A stretch of DNA of 64,000 bases, from positions 930,001-994,000 of the forward strand of contig SNVD02009519.1 in the NCBI GenBank assembly GCA_013180625.2, in the 5' to 3' direction. The notes under the pieces are model-generated. The model worked only from the letters and a program-made list of their open reading frames with translations. It ran no database searches and had not been told where the DNA came from. Shown piece by piece: positions 1 through 9,681 of this stretch. Source of the DNA: Boswellia sacra. Taxonomy: Eukaryota; Streptophyta; Magnoliopsida; Sapindales; Burseraceae. A program made the translations under genes and the position numbers. The stretch's first letter is position 1, and each line of letters begins with the position of its first letter.

Positions 1-117
1 TAAGCGTGGCGGGTTTACTTGTCAAATGGTTTATATATAAAAAATATATATGACGTAGCTAGCTAGGCCTATGACCAGTGGATCACTCTCCGGATCACTT
101 GCTGAGGAGAGGAATTT

Positions 118-248
118 CGGTGCATTTGCTGTATCGTATAACGTGTTAAGCTGATCCAATAGACAACAGTCAACTCGATTCTTACAATTGAACTGATTGC
201 TGTCTGTTAAACCAACTCGATACGTTATACGATATAACGAATACACCG
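118..248. repeat. Imperfect inverted repeat (foldback), two 55-nt arms
   Basis: Arms 118-172 and 194-248 are reverse complements over 55 positions with no gaps and a 21-nt loop. Both share the exact 13-mer TATCGTATAACGT (132-144, and its complement at 222-234). I count 14 mismatches, all of them transitions. Weaker similarity continues outward for another 20-30 bases. It may be a small MITE or a MIRNA-like hairpin. No flanking target duplication was identified. Confidence 0.7.
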
Positions 249-476
249 AGGATTTAACCTTTGCTGAGACTTTAGGCTTGCCTTTGCTACTTTCTTCTTA
301 TTTAATTTGGCCACGCTACCAGTCCAGTATTAATTACACTATCATATCGAAGGCAAATTACTCAAATTTGCGACTGCCAAGGCATCATGGCGTGCCATTG
401 CGCCACCACAGCGAAATACATATAATATGTACACCGTGACACTACCTTACAGTTGCTTGTCAATGTCTAGTGCTAC

Positions 477-483
<7 letters not shown>

Positions 484-522
<39 letters not shown>
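484..522. repeat. (TA)n microsatellite
   Basis: About 19 uninterrupted TA dinucleotides. A shorter TA run follows at about 637-651. Confidence 0.9.
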
Positions 523-526
<4 letters not shown>

Positions 527-1318
527 CTATTTGATTTATTTTTTAAGTTAAGTTTTGGATCGTATATAATTATATACATACAATGGTATGTTGATCATCA
601 AAACTCGATTATTTATTATAATGATTTGCATGCGTTATATATATATATATATGCACGGCATATGCATGCATGTTTGCATGTGTTATTTAATCCTTTTCTT
701 AGATATGTTAATTAATTTGAAACCTCAAAAAGTTACTTGTTGATCATCCTTTCTAAATGTGTTGAAATAATGTTTATAGTAGTATCGTATTCGTGTATCG
801 CATGTGCATGAAAGATGAGAGAAAGCTAGCGTCGGAGAGACATTAATCCCAAAAATAATGTGAGAACCAACCGTAAAAAGCTTGGCTGATTAAGTAGCTG
901 AAATGATGGTTAATTGATTTGACCTTTAATTATTGCTACAGTTAGGAAACAGAAGATTGCCACACTGCAGGTAGGGATGGCATGGCCCCCCCTGTCTCTT
1001 CTTAACGTGGAAAACGTCCAACCACTATAACACTCTCAACTCAAGTTCTTCGCTCTTTATTAAAGATGTTATCATTTCCAAAAGTATTCTTAAAAGAATA
1101 GTTTTGCATGCAAGATTAATTAATATTATTTATTCTCAAAGCATGATTATTATATACATTACTAACTTATTAGAATATTTATGGCAAAAAGTTGTTCTTA
1201 ACGAACTTAATTCAACCTATATGATACCTTTATCATAATATTCAAACAGTTAATGGAATGGGACCCATATAGATATTTGTCACAATTATTAACCCATGCA
1301 TGAATAAATTTCAACAAA

Positions 1319-1666
1319 TCTCAATTAAATCTAAGTCTATTATTAAAGTTTATTATTTGACCTGTTATCTGGGTCTCGTAATGACTCTTCCTAATGTCTA
1401 TATAAACCTCCTGGATTTTTACTTAAGGTATGCACACTTTTCTAAACTCTTTCTCTCTCTAAATTTTCTTTGCTTATGAGAGCTTATTTCTCTAGGAAAT
1501 TCTTCTAGAAAATTCGAAGTGTCGGAAACTAACTTGAGCGTCGGAGGGTTTTCGCCGACACCACCGCCAGCACCCCTGACTATTTTTCTTTGTTCTCAGG
1601 ATTGGACCCGACATACACTTCGAGCTTCAACCTGCTTTCCGACCATCTGGAAATCGTGCATCAACA
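1319..1666 (+). repeat. 5' LTR (5'-truncated) of the Gypsy element
   Basis: It aligns almost without gaps with 14503-14849. It lacks the terminal TGTTATGGCC segment present in the 3' copy and ends in CATCAACA. TATATAAA at 1399-1406 is the likely LTR promoter TATA box and is conserved in the 3' LTR. Confidence 0.85.
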
Positions 1667-1668
1667 GT

Positions 1669-1687
1669 TGGCGCCGTCTGTAGGAAC
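1669..1687 (+). other. Primer binding site
   Basis: TGGCGCCGTCTGTAGGAAC begins two bases after the LTR end. TGGCGCCG-type starts are common in plant Gypsy primer binding sites, as complements of a tRNA 3' end finishing in CGGCGCCA. The exact tRNA was not determined. Confidence 0.75.
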
Positions 1688-1861
1688 GACAATCTAAGCC
1701 TCTTTAGTTGTTACTCCCATCCAAACATAATCAAACACATCATGAGTCACGCATCCCAATACTCAACCTCCCTAGAGGTTGACAAAGAAATCGAGGTATA
1801 AGCACCTCCCCGACATTGAAGGGTAGTTGATACAGGGAGAGCTTTAGTAATATCCTCTGGG

Positions 1862-3769
1862 ATGGGCCCTAACCCCAAACAATCCCGACTTCCACTTAGG
1901 AGACCGAGGAAAGGCAAGACGAGTCGATTGACAACCATGGAGCATACCATGCGAAATTTTGGTGAACAAATAAACCGTATGGTGACTATGTTCAACCAAG
2001 CTTTTGGACATAGTACTCAACAGGCTGCAAATACTACTGGAAATAACCCAAGGAATGCTATGGTAGTACCTAAGGTCCCGACGAATGTTGGTGGGCATAC
2101 TGACCTGGTTGCCCAGACCACTGGATTACCTCTCTATCAGGTCATTCAACCAAATCTTTCCCATCCTATTGTTCAAGGAGGGGATGATCGCCCAAAGATT
2201 CACTCTCCTCCACACGTCATATCTGAACAACAATTGGCAACAACAGACCTTCGTCACTCTTTAAACAAAAAGCGTCATACAAGTGTTGAGCAAGGACCAA
2301 AAGGAAGTAATGTTGATCAGCCAGCCTATTCTTATCATGATCCTTACGCTCCAAGGGGCAACTACCAGTCAAAAAGAAATAGCCCCAGCTCACCACCTAG
2401 AAGTAAGAATCATCGCCCAGATGTTGTTCCAATGGATGTCTCAGAAGAGGAAACATCAGATAATCATTATGCAGAATTCAAACGAGAAATGGATGAAAAA
2501 ATTCATAAACTGGAGAAGTTGATTAAGCGTTCAGGAGGAGAAGAGGATGGTCGTCCACAATGGGAGTCACCCTTTGCTGAAGATATCCTTAGGGAAAGAT
2601 ACCCGTACGGATTTCGGATGCCACAACTTGAACTTTACCAAGGGACAACTGACCCCCGAGAGCATTTAAACTCTTTTGTTTCTCATATGGAGATACAGGG
2701 GGTCTCAGGGGGAATAATGTGTAGAACTTTCCCTCTTACCCTTGGAGGATCAGCTAAGCAATGGTATAGGAGGTTACCAGTCTCATCCATCTCCAGCTTT
2801 GATGAGCTTGCTCGTAGTTTTCTCACACACTTTAGCAATATGAAAATAAGAAGTCGACCAGCACAGAGCCTTCTTTCAATCAAGCAGGGTTGTAATGAGT
2901 CACTCCGTGCATTTGTGGACAGGTACCAGTGGGAGGTTGCTCGAGTGGATCAATTTAATGATGGTTATGCTATGCAATGTTTGGTCCAAGGAATCAAAGG
3001 GGAGCTCCCTCTAGCATGGGAATTCTCTGTTAACCTCCCACGCACGTACCAAGAAGCATTGGCAAGGATCTCTAGCCATGCCGATGCAGAGAAAATTTAT
3101 CAAGCAAATTACCCTGGACAGACTCCAGTGATACCTAATTTCTCACGTACAGATAGATGACCATATGACAATCATAGAAGAGAACATCATGATAGAAATA
3201 GGAGGTCAACCTCGGATCGACGCTCCACGCGGGATACATTCAGAAATGATCGTCTATTGTTGCAAGGGCCATCCACCCAACCCCGCCAAGAGCATCATGA
3301 TCGACCCCAGGAGGAGCACCGTACTTTCACATTACTTAACATGCCACAGCAAGATATCTTGAAAGAAATCAAAGATAAGGGACTACTGAAAGAACATGCC
3401 CCCTTACGATCGAATCCAAGAGCAAGAGATAAGAGAAAGTTTTGTCATTTCCACCGTGCTCATGGTCATAACACTGCAGATTGCTTTGAACTGAAGAAAC
3501 AAATCGAGGGTCTTATCAAGAATGGCCAGCTACAAGAATACATTTATCGCCCCCTTGAACCATCTAGCAAGAATGACAAAGGGAAAGAACCATTAGAAGA
3601 AGTAGCCACGATTTTTGGGGGAGTAGTGGCTTGTCCGAGTGCCCAAGCCCGAAGGCACCTAGCTAGGCAAGCAAGACATGACCTCCCTCGCAATGAAGTC
3701 AACTTGACAGCCTCTTTCACCAATGTTAGGGATCATGATGTTATCTGTTTTTCATCTCAAGATGCGTAG
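1862..3769 (+). pseudogene. gag: Gypsy gag (capsid and nucleocapsid), interrupted
   Basis: One reading frame runs from ATG 1862 through a TGA at 3158-3160 to TAG 3767-3769, and the same frame continues into protease. The first ~230 residues are low-complexity. A retrotransposon Gag core follows (about residues 235-400), with conserved features around QWYRRLP, the LARSFLTHFSN stretch and ESLRAFVDRYQ. Beyond the nonsense codon lies the zinc knuckle CHFHRAHGHNTADC (about 3451-3492), the variant Cys/His form usual in the Tat lineage. The TGA is compatible with CGA-to-TGA deamination, and the TAG ending this part also appears to be a mutation inside a formerly continuous gag-pol frame. It is not functional as it stands. 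Confidence 0.85.
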
Positions 3770-5406
3770 GGTATCCATTATCCTCATTGTGATGCCTAGG
3801 TCCTCACAGTAATTATGGCCAATAAAAGGTTAAGAAGAGTATTGGTTGACAACGGGAGCTCAGCTGACATAATGTCATTGGATGCATTTGATCGATTGGG
3901 TATTAACCGTAGAGATATAAGAGGCATCCAAACTTCTCTGATGGGATTTGCTGGAGGAAAGGTTATTCCCAAAGGAGTAATTTCGTTATCGGTGACTTTG
4001 AGAGAAGGCTCCCTACAGACAACCAAGATGGTGAATTTTCTCGTGGTAGATCATCCGGGTGTTTATAACGCCATTCTTGGACGGCCATCACTCTACGACT
4101 TCAAAGCAGTAATGGGTGTCTATCATCATGTCTTGAAATTTTTAACACCTGCAGGGATAGGAGAAGTTAGAGGTGAACAACAAACCTCTCGAGAATGCTA
4201 CAACATGGCTTTCAAAGAGAAGGCACATAAGCTATTGATGATTCGACGAGAACCTTCTGAGGAGATGGAAAGTTTGGATCCACGAGACCCTATAAAAGGG
4301 GAGGCTGTAGTTCCAATGGAAGGAATGGACGACGTCCCTATCTGTTTGAATAATTCAGAAAAGACAGTGAAGGTGGGTAAGAGTCTTCCTCTACCAATCA
4401 AACACAAATTGATTGGTTTTCTCCGAGAATATAGTGACATTTTTGCATGGTCTCATGAAGACATGCCGGGCATAGACCCAAATGTAGCTGTCCACCGTCT
4501 TAATGTCAACCCTCAAGCTCAACCCATTCGACAAAAGAGAAGATACCACGCCCCGGAGCGTTCAGAGGTAATTGCCTTAGAAGTAGAAAAGCTCTTGGCA
4601 AGTGGAATCATTCGAGAGATAAACGACCCTGAATGGCTCTCCAATGTTGTATTGGTGAAAAAAGCCAATGAAAAATGGCGTGTCTGCATCGACTTCAAAG
4701 ATTTGAACAAGCATTGCCTAAAAGATAGTTTTTCATTGCCCAGGATAGATCAACTAGTTGATGCCACAACTGGCCACCAATTTTTGAGCTTCATGGATGC
4801 TTATTCTGGTTATAACCAGATTCCAATGTACTTGAAGGATGAAGAAAAAACAGCTTTCATCACTGATAGAGGGTTGTACTATTATCGAATGATGCCTTTT
4901 GGACTGAAAAATGCTGGAGCAACTTATCAACGGTTAGTAAACTCCATGTTTGCTCCTCTCCTAGGAAAGACCATGAAAGTTTATGTGGATGATATGCTCA
5001 CTAAGAGTATGGATGCCAGATCCCATGTAGACGACCTCCGAACAACTTTTGACATCCTCCGAAAACATAATATGAAGCTGAATCCCACTAAATGTGCTTT
5101 TGGGGTATCCTCTGGAAAGTTCTTAGGATTCATTGTCACCCAAAGAGGAATAAAGGCCAATCCTGAGAAAATCTAAGCACTCCTACAGCTTGAGTCTCCC
5201 AAAACACCAAAAGATATACAAGTTCTCACTGGACGAGTTGCTGCTTTAAATCGCTTTATTTCTATGGCGACCGACAAATGTCACCCTTTCTTTAAAGCTT
5301 TAAGGAAATGCAAGCAGTTTGAATGGACAAATGAGTGTGAGAATGCTTTCTTACAGCTTAAGAGGTACTTAGGTTCTCCTCCTCTCCTCTCCTCTCCAAA
5401 CCAATT
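3770..5406 (+). pseudogene. pol: Gypsy pol: protease and reverse transcriptase, interrupted
   Basis: It continues the gag frame. A further TAG lies at 3797-3799, then an open stretch 3815-5176. The aspartic protease has the active-site motif VDNGSSAD near 3845, the usual Tat variant of D-S/T-G. Reverse transcriptase spans roughly 4480-5060, with the WRVCIDFKDLN block, the MPFGLKNAGATYQR block and the catalytic YVDDM near 4980. TAA at 5174-5176 lies in a conserved run (PEKI-stop-ALLQL) and looks like a Gln codon changed by C-to-T. The connection domain follows to about 5400, where a frameshift separates it from RNase H. Confidence 0.88.
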
Positions 5407-6230
5407 ATGAGGAAACCACTTTTTCTCTATCTAGCAGTCTTCGCATATGCAGTTAGTGCAGCTCTTATCCGTGAGGATCAGAGAATTCAGAGGCCAGTCT
5501 ATTACATGAGTAAGGCCTTGACAGATGTCAAAGGTTGGTACCCTCCTATGGAGAAGCTGGCTCTCACCTTAGTTGTTGCTGCACGAAAGCTTCGCCCATA
5601 TTTTCAAGCACACACTATTATGGTACCAACTGATTACCCTTTACGACAGGTCCTCTATCGTCCAGAGCTTTCGGGAAGACTCATTAAGTGGTCTATTGAG
5701 TTAGGAGAGTTTGACATACATTATATTGCAAGACCATCTATCAAAGGACAAGCAATCGCTGACTTCATTGCAGAATTTTCAAGTAGTGGAGTTAAGGAGG
5801 AAGAAGAAACCCGTGCAGGGTCAAATGATCGACCAATGTCTATGGGAATAGATCCACAGAAAGCATGGGTCTTATTCATAGATGGGTCATCTAATAAGAT
5901 TGGTAGTGGAGCTGGCTTGATTTTGTCAACCCCAGATGGAGTAGAAGTTGCTGTGGCTTTACGTTTTAATTTTAAAGCCACCAATAACTCCTTGGAGGAC
6001 TTAGGTTGGCAGTTGCCCTTGGAGCAAAAGAGATTGCCATCCATAGCGATTCCCAACTTGTGGTTAACCAAATCCGCGGAGACTATCAGGCAAAAGGCTC
6101 TATCATGATGGCTTACTTGGAAAGAGTTAACTTCTTTCTTCGCAGTTTTAAAGGTTTTGACATCATAAAAGTCCCAAGGTTAGAGAATTCAAAGGCTGAT
6201 AGTTTAGCAAGAATTGCCTCAAGGGTAGAC
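5407..6230 (+). pseudogene. pol: Gypsy pol: RT-linked RNase H plus second (archaeal-type) RNase H
   Basis: The first RNase H (about 5420-5790) shows YYMSKALTDVKGWYPPMEK and ends in the IADFIAEF stretch. The second begins near 5860 with WVLFIDGSS and ends with the SDSQLVVNQI and ENSKADSLARIASR motifs near 6200. A second, archaeal-type RNase H after the first is a known marker of Tat elements. The second domain is broken near 5985-6010: where a conserved NNEAEYEAL-type block is expected, the sequence reads NNSLEDLG and the frame then changes. A short deletion has therefore removed the usual catalytic Glu. Neither domain can be made from one intact frame with the RT. Confidence 0.82.
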
Positions 6231-7540
6231 CCCCTTCTACCAACTACCTCTCATATGGTCATTCTAAAGTCTTCAAGTATATCAAAGTATGAACTTTCGT
6301 CAGAAAAAACAATGACTATAAACGGTAGCCTGTGCTGGATGGACCCTACCATTAAATTCTTAGAGACAGGGGAACTTCCAGCTGACCGAAATGAGGCGAT
6401 CAAGGTAAGAGGGAGAGCATCAAGGTACACTATGGTTAATGGCATTCTCTACAAAAGAGGGTTCAACCTTCCTCTTTTAAAATGTCTTCGCCCAGAAGAA
6501 GCTAATTATATCCTTAAAGAAATCCATGAAGGAATATGTGGTAACCATTCTGGTGGTCGATCTCTAGCTTATAAATGTATCAGGCAAGGATACTATTGGC
6601 TGACCATGAAAAATGATGCTAAGGCATTTTCAGCTAGGTGTGACAAGTGCCAAAAATGTGCCAATATTCCAAGGAAAGCTCCTGAGAATATGACGCCAAT
6701 GATGGCCCTATGGCCGTTCGCCCAATGGGTAAAGGACAAGTTAAATATGCTATTGTTGCGATTGATTACTTCACTGAGTGGGCAGAAGCTGAACCCCTTA
6801 CATCAATTACTAAAAAGAAGACCACAAACTTTGTAAAGAAGTCAATTGTCTATAGGTTTGGTATCCCTCACACCATCATTACAGACAATGGCAAGCAATT
6901 CGATAACTCAAACTTTGGGAACTTCTGTAAGGAGTTGAACATCTCATTATGCTTTTCCTTTCCAGCTCATCCTCAAGCAAACGGTCAAGTGGAGGCTGTT
7001 AACAAAACTATTAAACACCTCCTTAAGACCGACTTAGATGCTAGGAAAGATGCATGGCCAAAGGAACTTCCACAAGTACTTTAGGCATACCGAACCACTA
7101 CCCACACAACAACAGGGGCAACCCCATACTCCTTAGCATTTGGCTCAGAAGTAGTCGTTCCTGTTAAGATTGGTCTTCTATCACCTCGTACTGAGGGATA
7201 TAGTGAAGAGCTTAATCATAGAGCCCTTCAACTCAACTTGGATCTTCTTGAGAAGAAAAGAGATCTCACCAGTATCAAAGTTGCTACTTACCAAGAGAGG
7301 GTTGCTCGACATTTTAACTCTAAGGTTAAGCGCTGATCTTTCCAAGATGGAGATCTTGTTTTGAGATAACTACTACAAAATACTCGAGATCCCACTGATG
7401 GAGCATTGGGGCTCAACTGGGATGGTCCTTATCGAGTCAAAGCAGTCATCCGACTAGACACCTACAGACTTGTCACCATGGATGGGAGGTTGCTTCATCA
7501 TCCATGGAATGTTGAGCACTTAAAGAAGTATTATCCATAA
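6231..7540 (+). pseudogene. pol: Gypsy pol: integrase, lacking the first catalytic Asp
   Basis: The HHCC zinc finger is present (EIHEGICGNH, then CDKC, about 6520-6655). The catalytic core then jumps from WPFAQW (near 6730) straight to KYAIVAIDYFTEW in a different frame. The segment that normally carries the first Asp of the D,D,E triad is missing. The second Asp (ITDNGKQF, near 6880) and the Glu (ANGQVEAVNK, near 6990) remain. In-frame stops occur at 7082-7084 (TAG, probably from TGG), 7334-7336 (TGA) and 7367-7369 (TAA). The frame reaches a natural C-terminus ending in LKKYYP with TAA at 7538-7540. Confidence 0.85.
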
Positions 7541-7801
7541 TCTCTTTATATATGTAATAACTCCTTCTAGAGACTTATGCATGTGTAATAACTCCCATAG
7601 GGAGACCTATAAAGAGATTATCAATAATGCATTCGATTTATTGTATTACAAATCGTACGTCTTTAAAGCTCATTTATGATCAAGTTGTAAGAAGATGAAA
7701 GAAGCAAAAGGGTACAACACTAAAAAAAGTTTTAAGAGTTCTTATTATTTCAAAATTGACAGAAGAGTGCGACCCATATTGTCTAAGTAAGGACAAATCC
7801 T
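7541..7801. other. Start of post-pol region of the Gypsy element
   Basis: Noncoding. A short repeated phrase (AATAACTCC, 7556 and 7587) flanks a small inverted pair of GAGACTTA/AGGTCTCC-like words. The region resumes after the nested LTR at 9554. Confidence 0.5.
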
Positions 7802-7996
7802 TGTTAGCCTTAAGGCTACATGATAATTTTGATGATAACAATACACATTGATTCATTGAGATTTACTAACATGTTTATTTATGTGCAAGAGTAATATCAT
7901 TGAAATAATTGTAAAATCAAGAAAAGGCTTATTAAAATGAAGTGTTGAAGCTAAGGAGAAGACTACATGTTAAAGGCACCAAAGTTTAAGAACAAG

Positions 7997-8715
7997 GATT
8001 GACTCAAGGAATGTGACACATGAGCAATGTTCAATCAATTGGTCATATATATCTCTACAAATATCCAAATGACGTGATTCTTGAGCCTTTGGAAAGCTTA
8101 CTCAATTTATAACATTTCATATGTTTTAAAGAAATTCAAATTTCAAGTGTAAGGTTGTCCAAATCATCATGCAAGTTGAAAGAAAAATGGAAGCAGCTGA
8201 CATGAGCACTGAATACTCTTTTAGACATATCTTGAGCTAGAAAAATCAAAATAACTTGATTCTTACGGCATTGGAAAAAGGACTTAACGAAGCACATTTC
8301 ATATGTTTTGAATAAATTCAAATTTCAAATGGAAGGCTGACATAATTGACATGCAATTCGGTAGACTGACACAGAGAAGAAAAATCAACTCATTTGAGCA
8401 CCGAATGATTTTTTATCCATATCTTGAGTTAAAGATATCCAAATGACTTTATTCTTATGGAATTGGAAATATGATTTAATGGATAAGATTTTATATTCTT
8501 TGAAGAAATTCAAATTTCAAATGGAAGGCTGACATAATACACATGCAAGTTGGTGGACTGACACAAGGAAGAAAAATCAAGTCACATGAGCACCGAATGG
8601 TGTTTTGGCTATATCTTGAGCTACAGATATCCAAATGACTTGGTTCTTGATGCCTTGGAAAGCTTATTCAATATTTCAGATCTTTTATGTTTTAAAGATT
8701 TTCAAATTTCAAACA
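7997..8715 (+). repeat. Tandem repeat, period about 193 bp, about 3.5 copies
   Basis: Units at about 8108-8300, 8301-8491 and 8492-8686 each begin near a GAAATTCAAATTTCAAATGGAAGG-like phrase. Each then carries GACATGAGCACCGAAT-like, ATATCTTGAGCTA-like and ATCCAAATGACTT-like words. A partial unit precedes and another follows. The array lies upstream of the TATA box inside the nested LTR, where enhancer repeats of an LTR U3 would be. Confidence 0.8.
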
Positions 8716-9020
8716 GAACATTAACAAAAATGACAGACAAAATTATAGTTTTTATGGTGGGCAGAAAATTTGGAGTTGGTGTCTTCACTTGATTAAGTTC
8801 ATCTCATTTGCCTATAAAAGGAGCCCTTCTCCCATGAATTCAAAAAGAGAAAGAGAAGCATCTATCAAGCAAAAAACAAGAGAAATATTAAGTCTAGAGA
8901 GCTTTTATATTCTTTATCTACTCTTTGAAGAGAGTTGTACTTTTGTTGTAAAAATTATCCTTGTTCTTGTATTATGGTGAGAGTGAGATCTTCTTGTAAA
9001 GGATAAAAGTTATCCTTGAG

Positions 9021-9215
9021 AGAACTCTTGGTTGTGTGTTATCAAGAGTTGAAGAAAGTTGTCTTGGTGAGGTTGTTCATCAAGAAGAACTCTTGGTGTG
9101 GTGTTATCAAGAGTTGAAGGAAATTGCCTTGGTGAGGTTGTTCATCAAGAAGAACTCTTGGTGTGGTGTTATCAAGAGTTGAAGAAAAAGTCTTGGTGAG
9201 GTTGTTCATCAAGCA
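9021..9215 (+). repeat. Tandem repeat, 65-bp period, 3 copies
   Basis: Three copies start at AGAACTCTTGG (9021, 9086, 9151) and each ends in GTTCATCAAG. They are nearly identical, so the expansion is recent relative to the surrounding decay. Confidence 0.9.
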
Positions 9216-9488
9216 AGTTGTAAAGATTTCTACAACTTAGTGGAGAGCCGCTAGCTTGGAGCTAGGAGCCCGTGGACGTAGGCAAGGTTTGCCGAACCAC
9301 GTAAATTGAGTTTGCACTCTCTCTATCCCTTTCCTCTTTACATTTACTGCTCTGTGATTGTTCTTTATTGCCATTCTCTTGATGCATTCTATTTTCATCT
9401 TCTTCACCTTGTTCTTAAAGAAGATTTAATAATTTGATCTTTCAAGAAAAGTTTTCAAATCCGTTTTTTATAAATAAAAACCCAATTC

Positions 9489-9489
<1 letters not shown>

Positions 9490-9522
<33 letters not shown>

Positions 9523-9529
9523 CCCCTCT
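9490..9529. repeat. Poly-C tract, 40 consecutive C
   Basis: An uninterrupted run of 40 cytosines, then T and six more C. A short C run in this context, close to an LTR end, is common in plant retrotransposons. Here it has expanded greatly. The exact length may be affected by sequencing or assembly. Confidence 0.9.
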
Positions 9530-9681
9530 TGGGTTGACATACCTGGGTCAACAATCTTCACCTATGGCATTAAACTAAAAACAAAAACAATGAAAGATAA
9601 AGTCAAGGCTCAGAAAACCGCCTTAATATGATCATTCCTTATAAATAAGTATCTACCTAGTTGAAAGGACTCCGACTACCT

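Larger units (their letters stand above)
1..1318. other. Intergenic region left of the Gypsy element
   Basis: No gene was recognised. The stretch is AT-rich, with a foldback at 118-248 and an AT microsatellite at about 484-522. Short open frames here have no recognisable domain, and several begin at non-ATG codons. CAAAC at 1243-1247 matches the 5 bp just after the 3' LTR (14850-14854). It is followed by GTTAATGG, which loosely resembles the 3' LTR start TGTTATGG. It could mark the original insertion point, with the first bases of the 5' LTR later rearranged. Confidence 0.5.
7802..9553 (+). mobile_element. Probable nested solo LTR of another retrotransposon
   Basis: The segment starts TGTTAGCC and ends GGGTCAACA, giving TG...CA ends and a short terminal inverted repeat. 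It is flanked by ATCCT (7797-7801) and ATCTT (9554-9558), 5-bp direct repeats with one mismatch. Inside, in LTR order, are a repeat-rich upstream part, a TATA box (TATAAAAG, 8813-8820) and a downstream part with 65-bp repeats and a C-rich tract just before the end. No internal coding region is present. This suggests a long solo LTR left by LTR-LTR recombination, inserted in the Gypsy element after pol. A complete non-autonomous element is a weaker alternative. Confidence 0.6.

Noticed and set aside
8020..8715. CRISPR-like regularly spaced repeats
   Set aside because: These are 193-bp diverged tandem units in a plant retrotransposon LTR, without short repeats and unique spacers.
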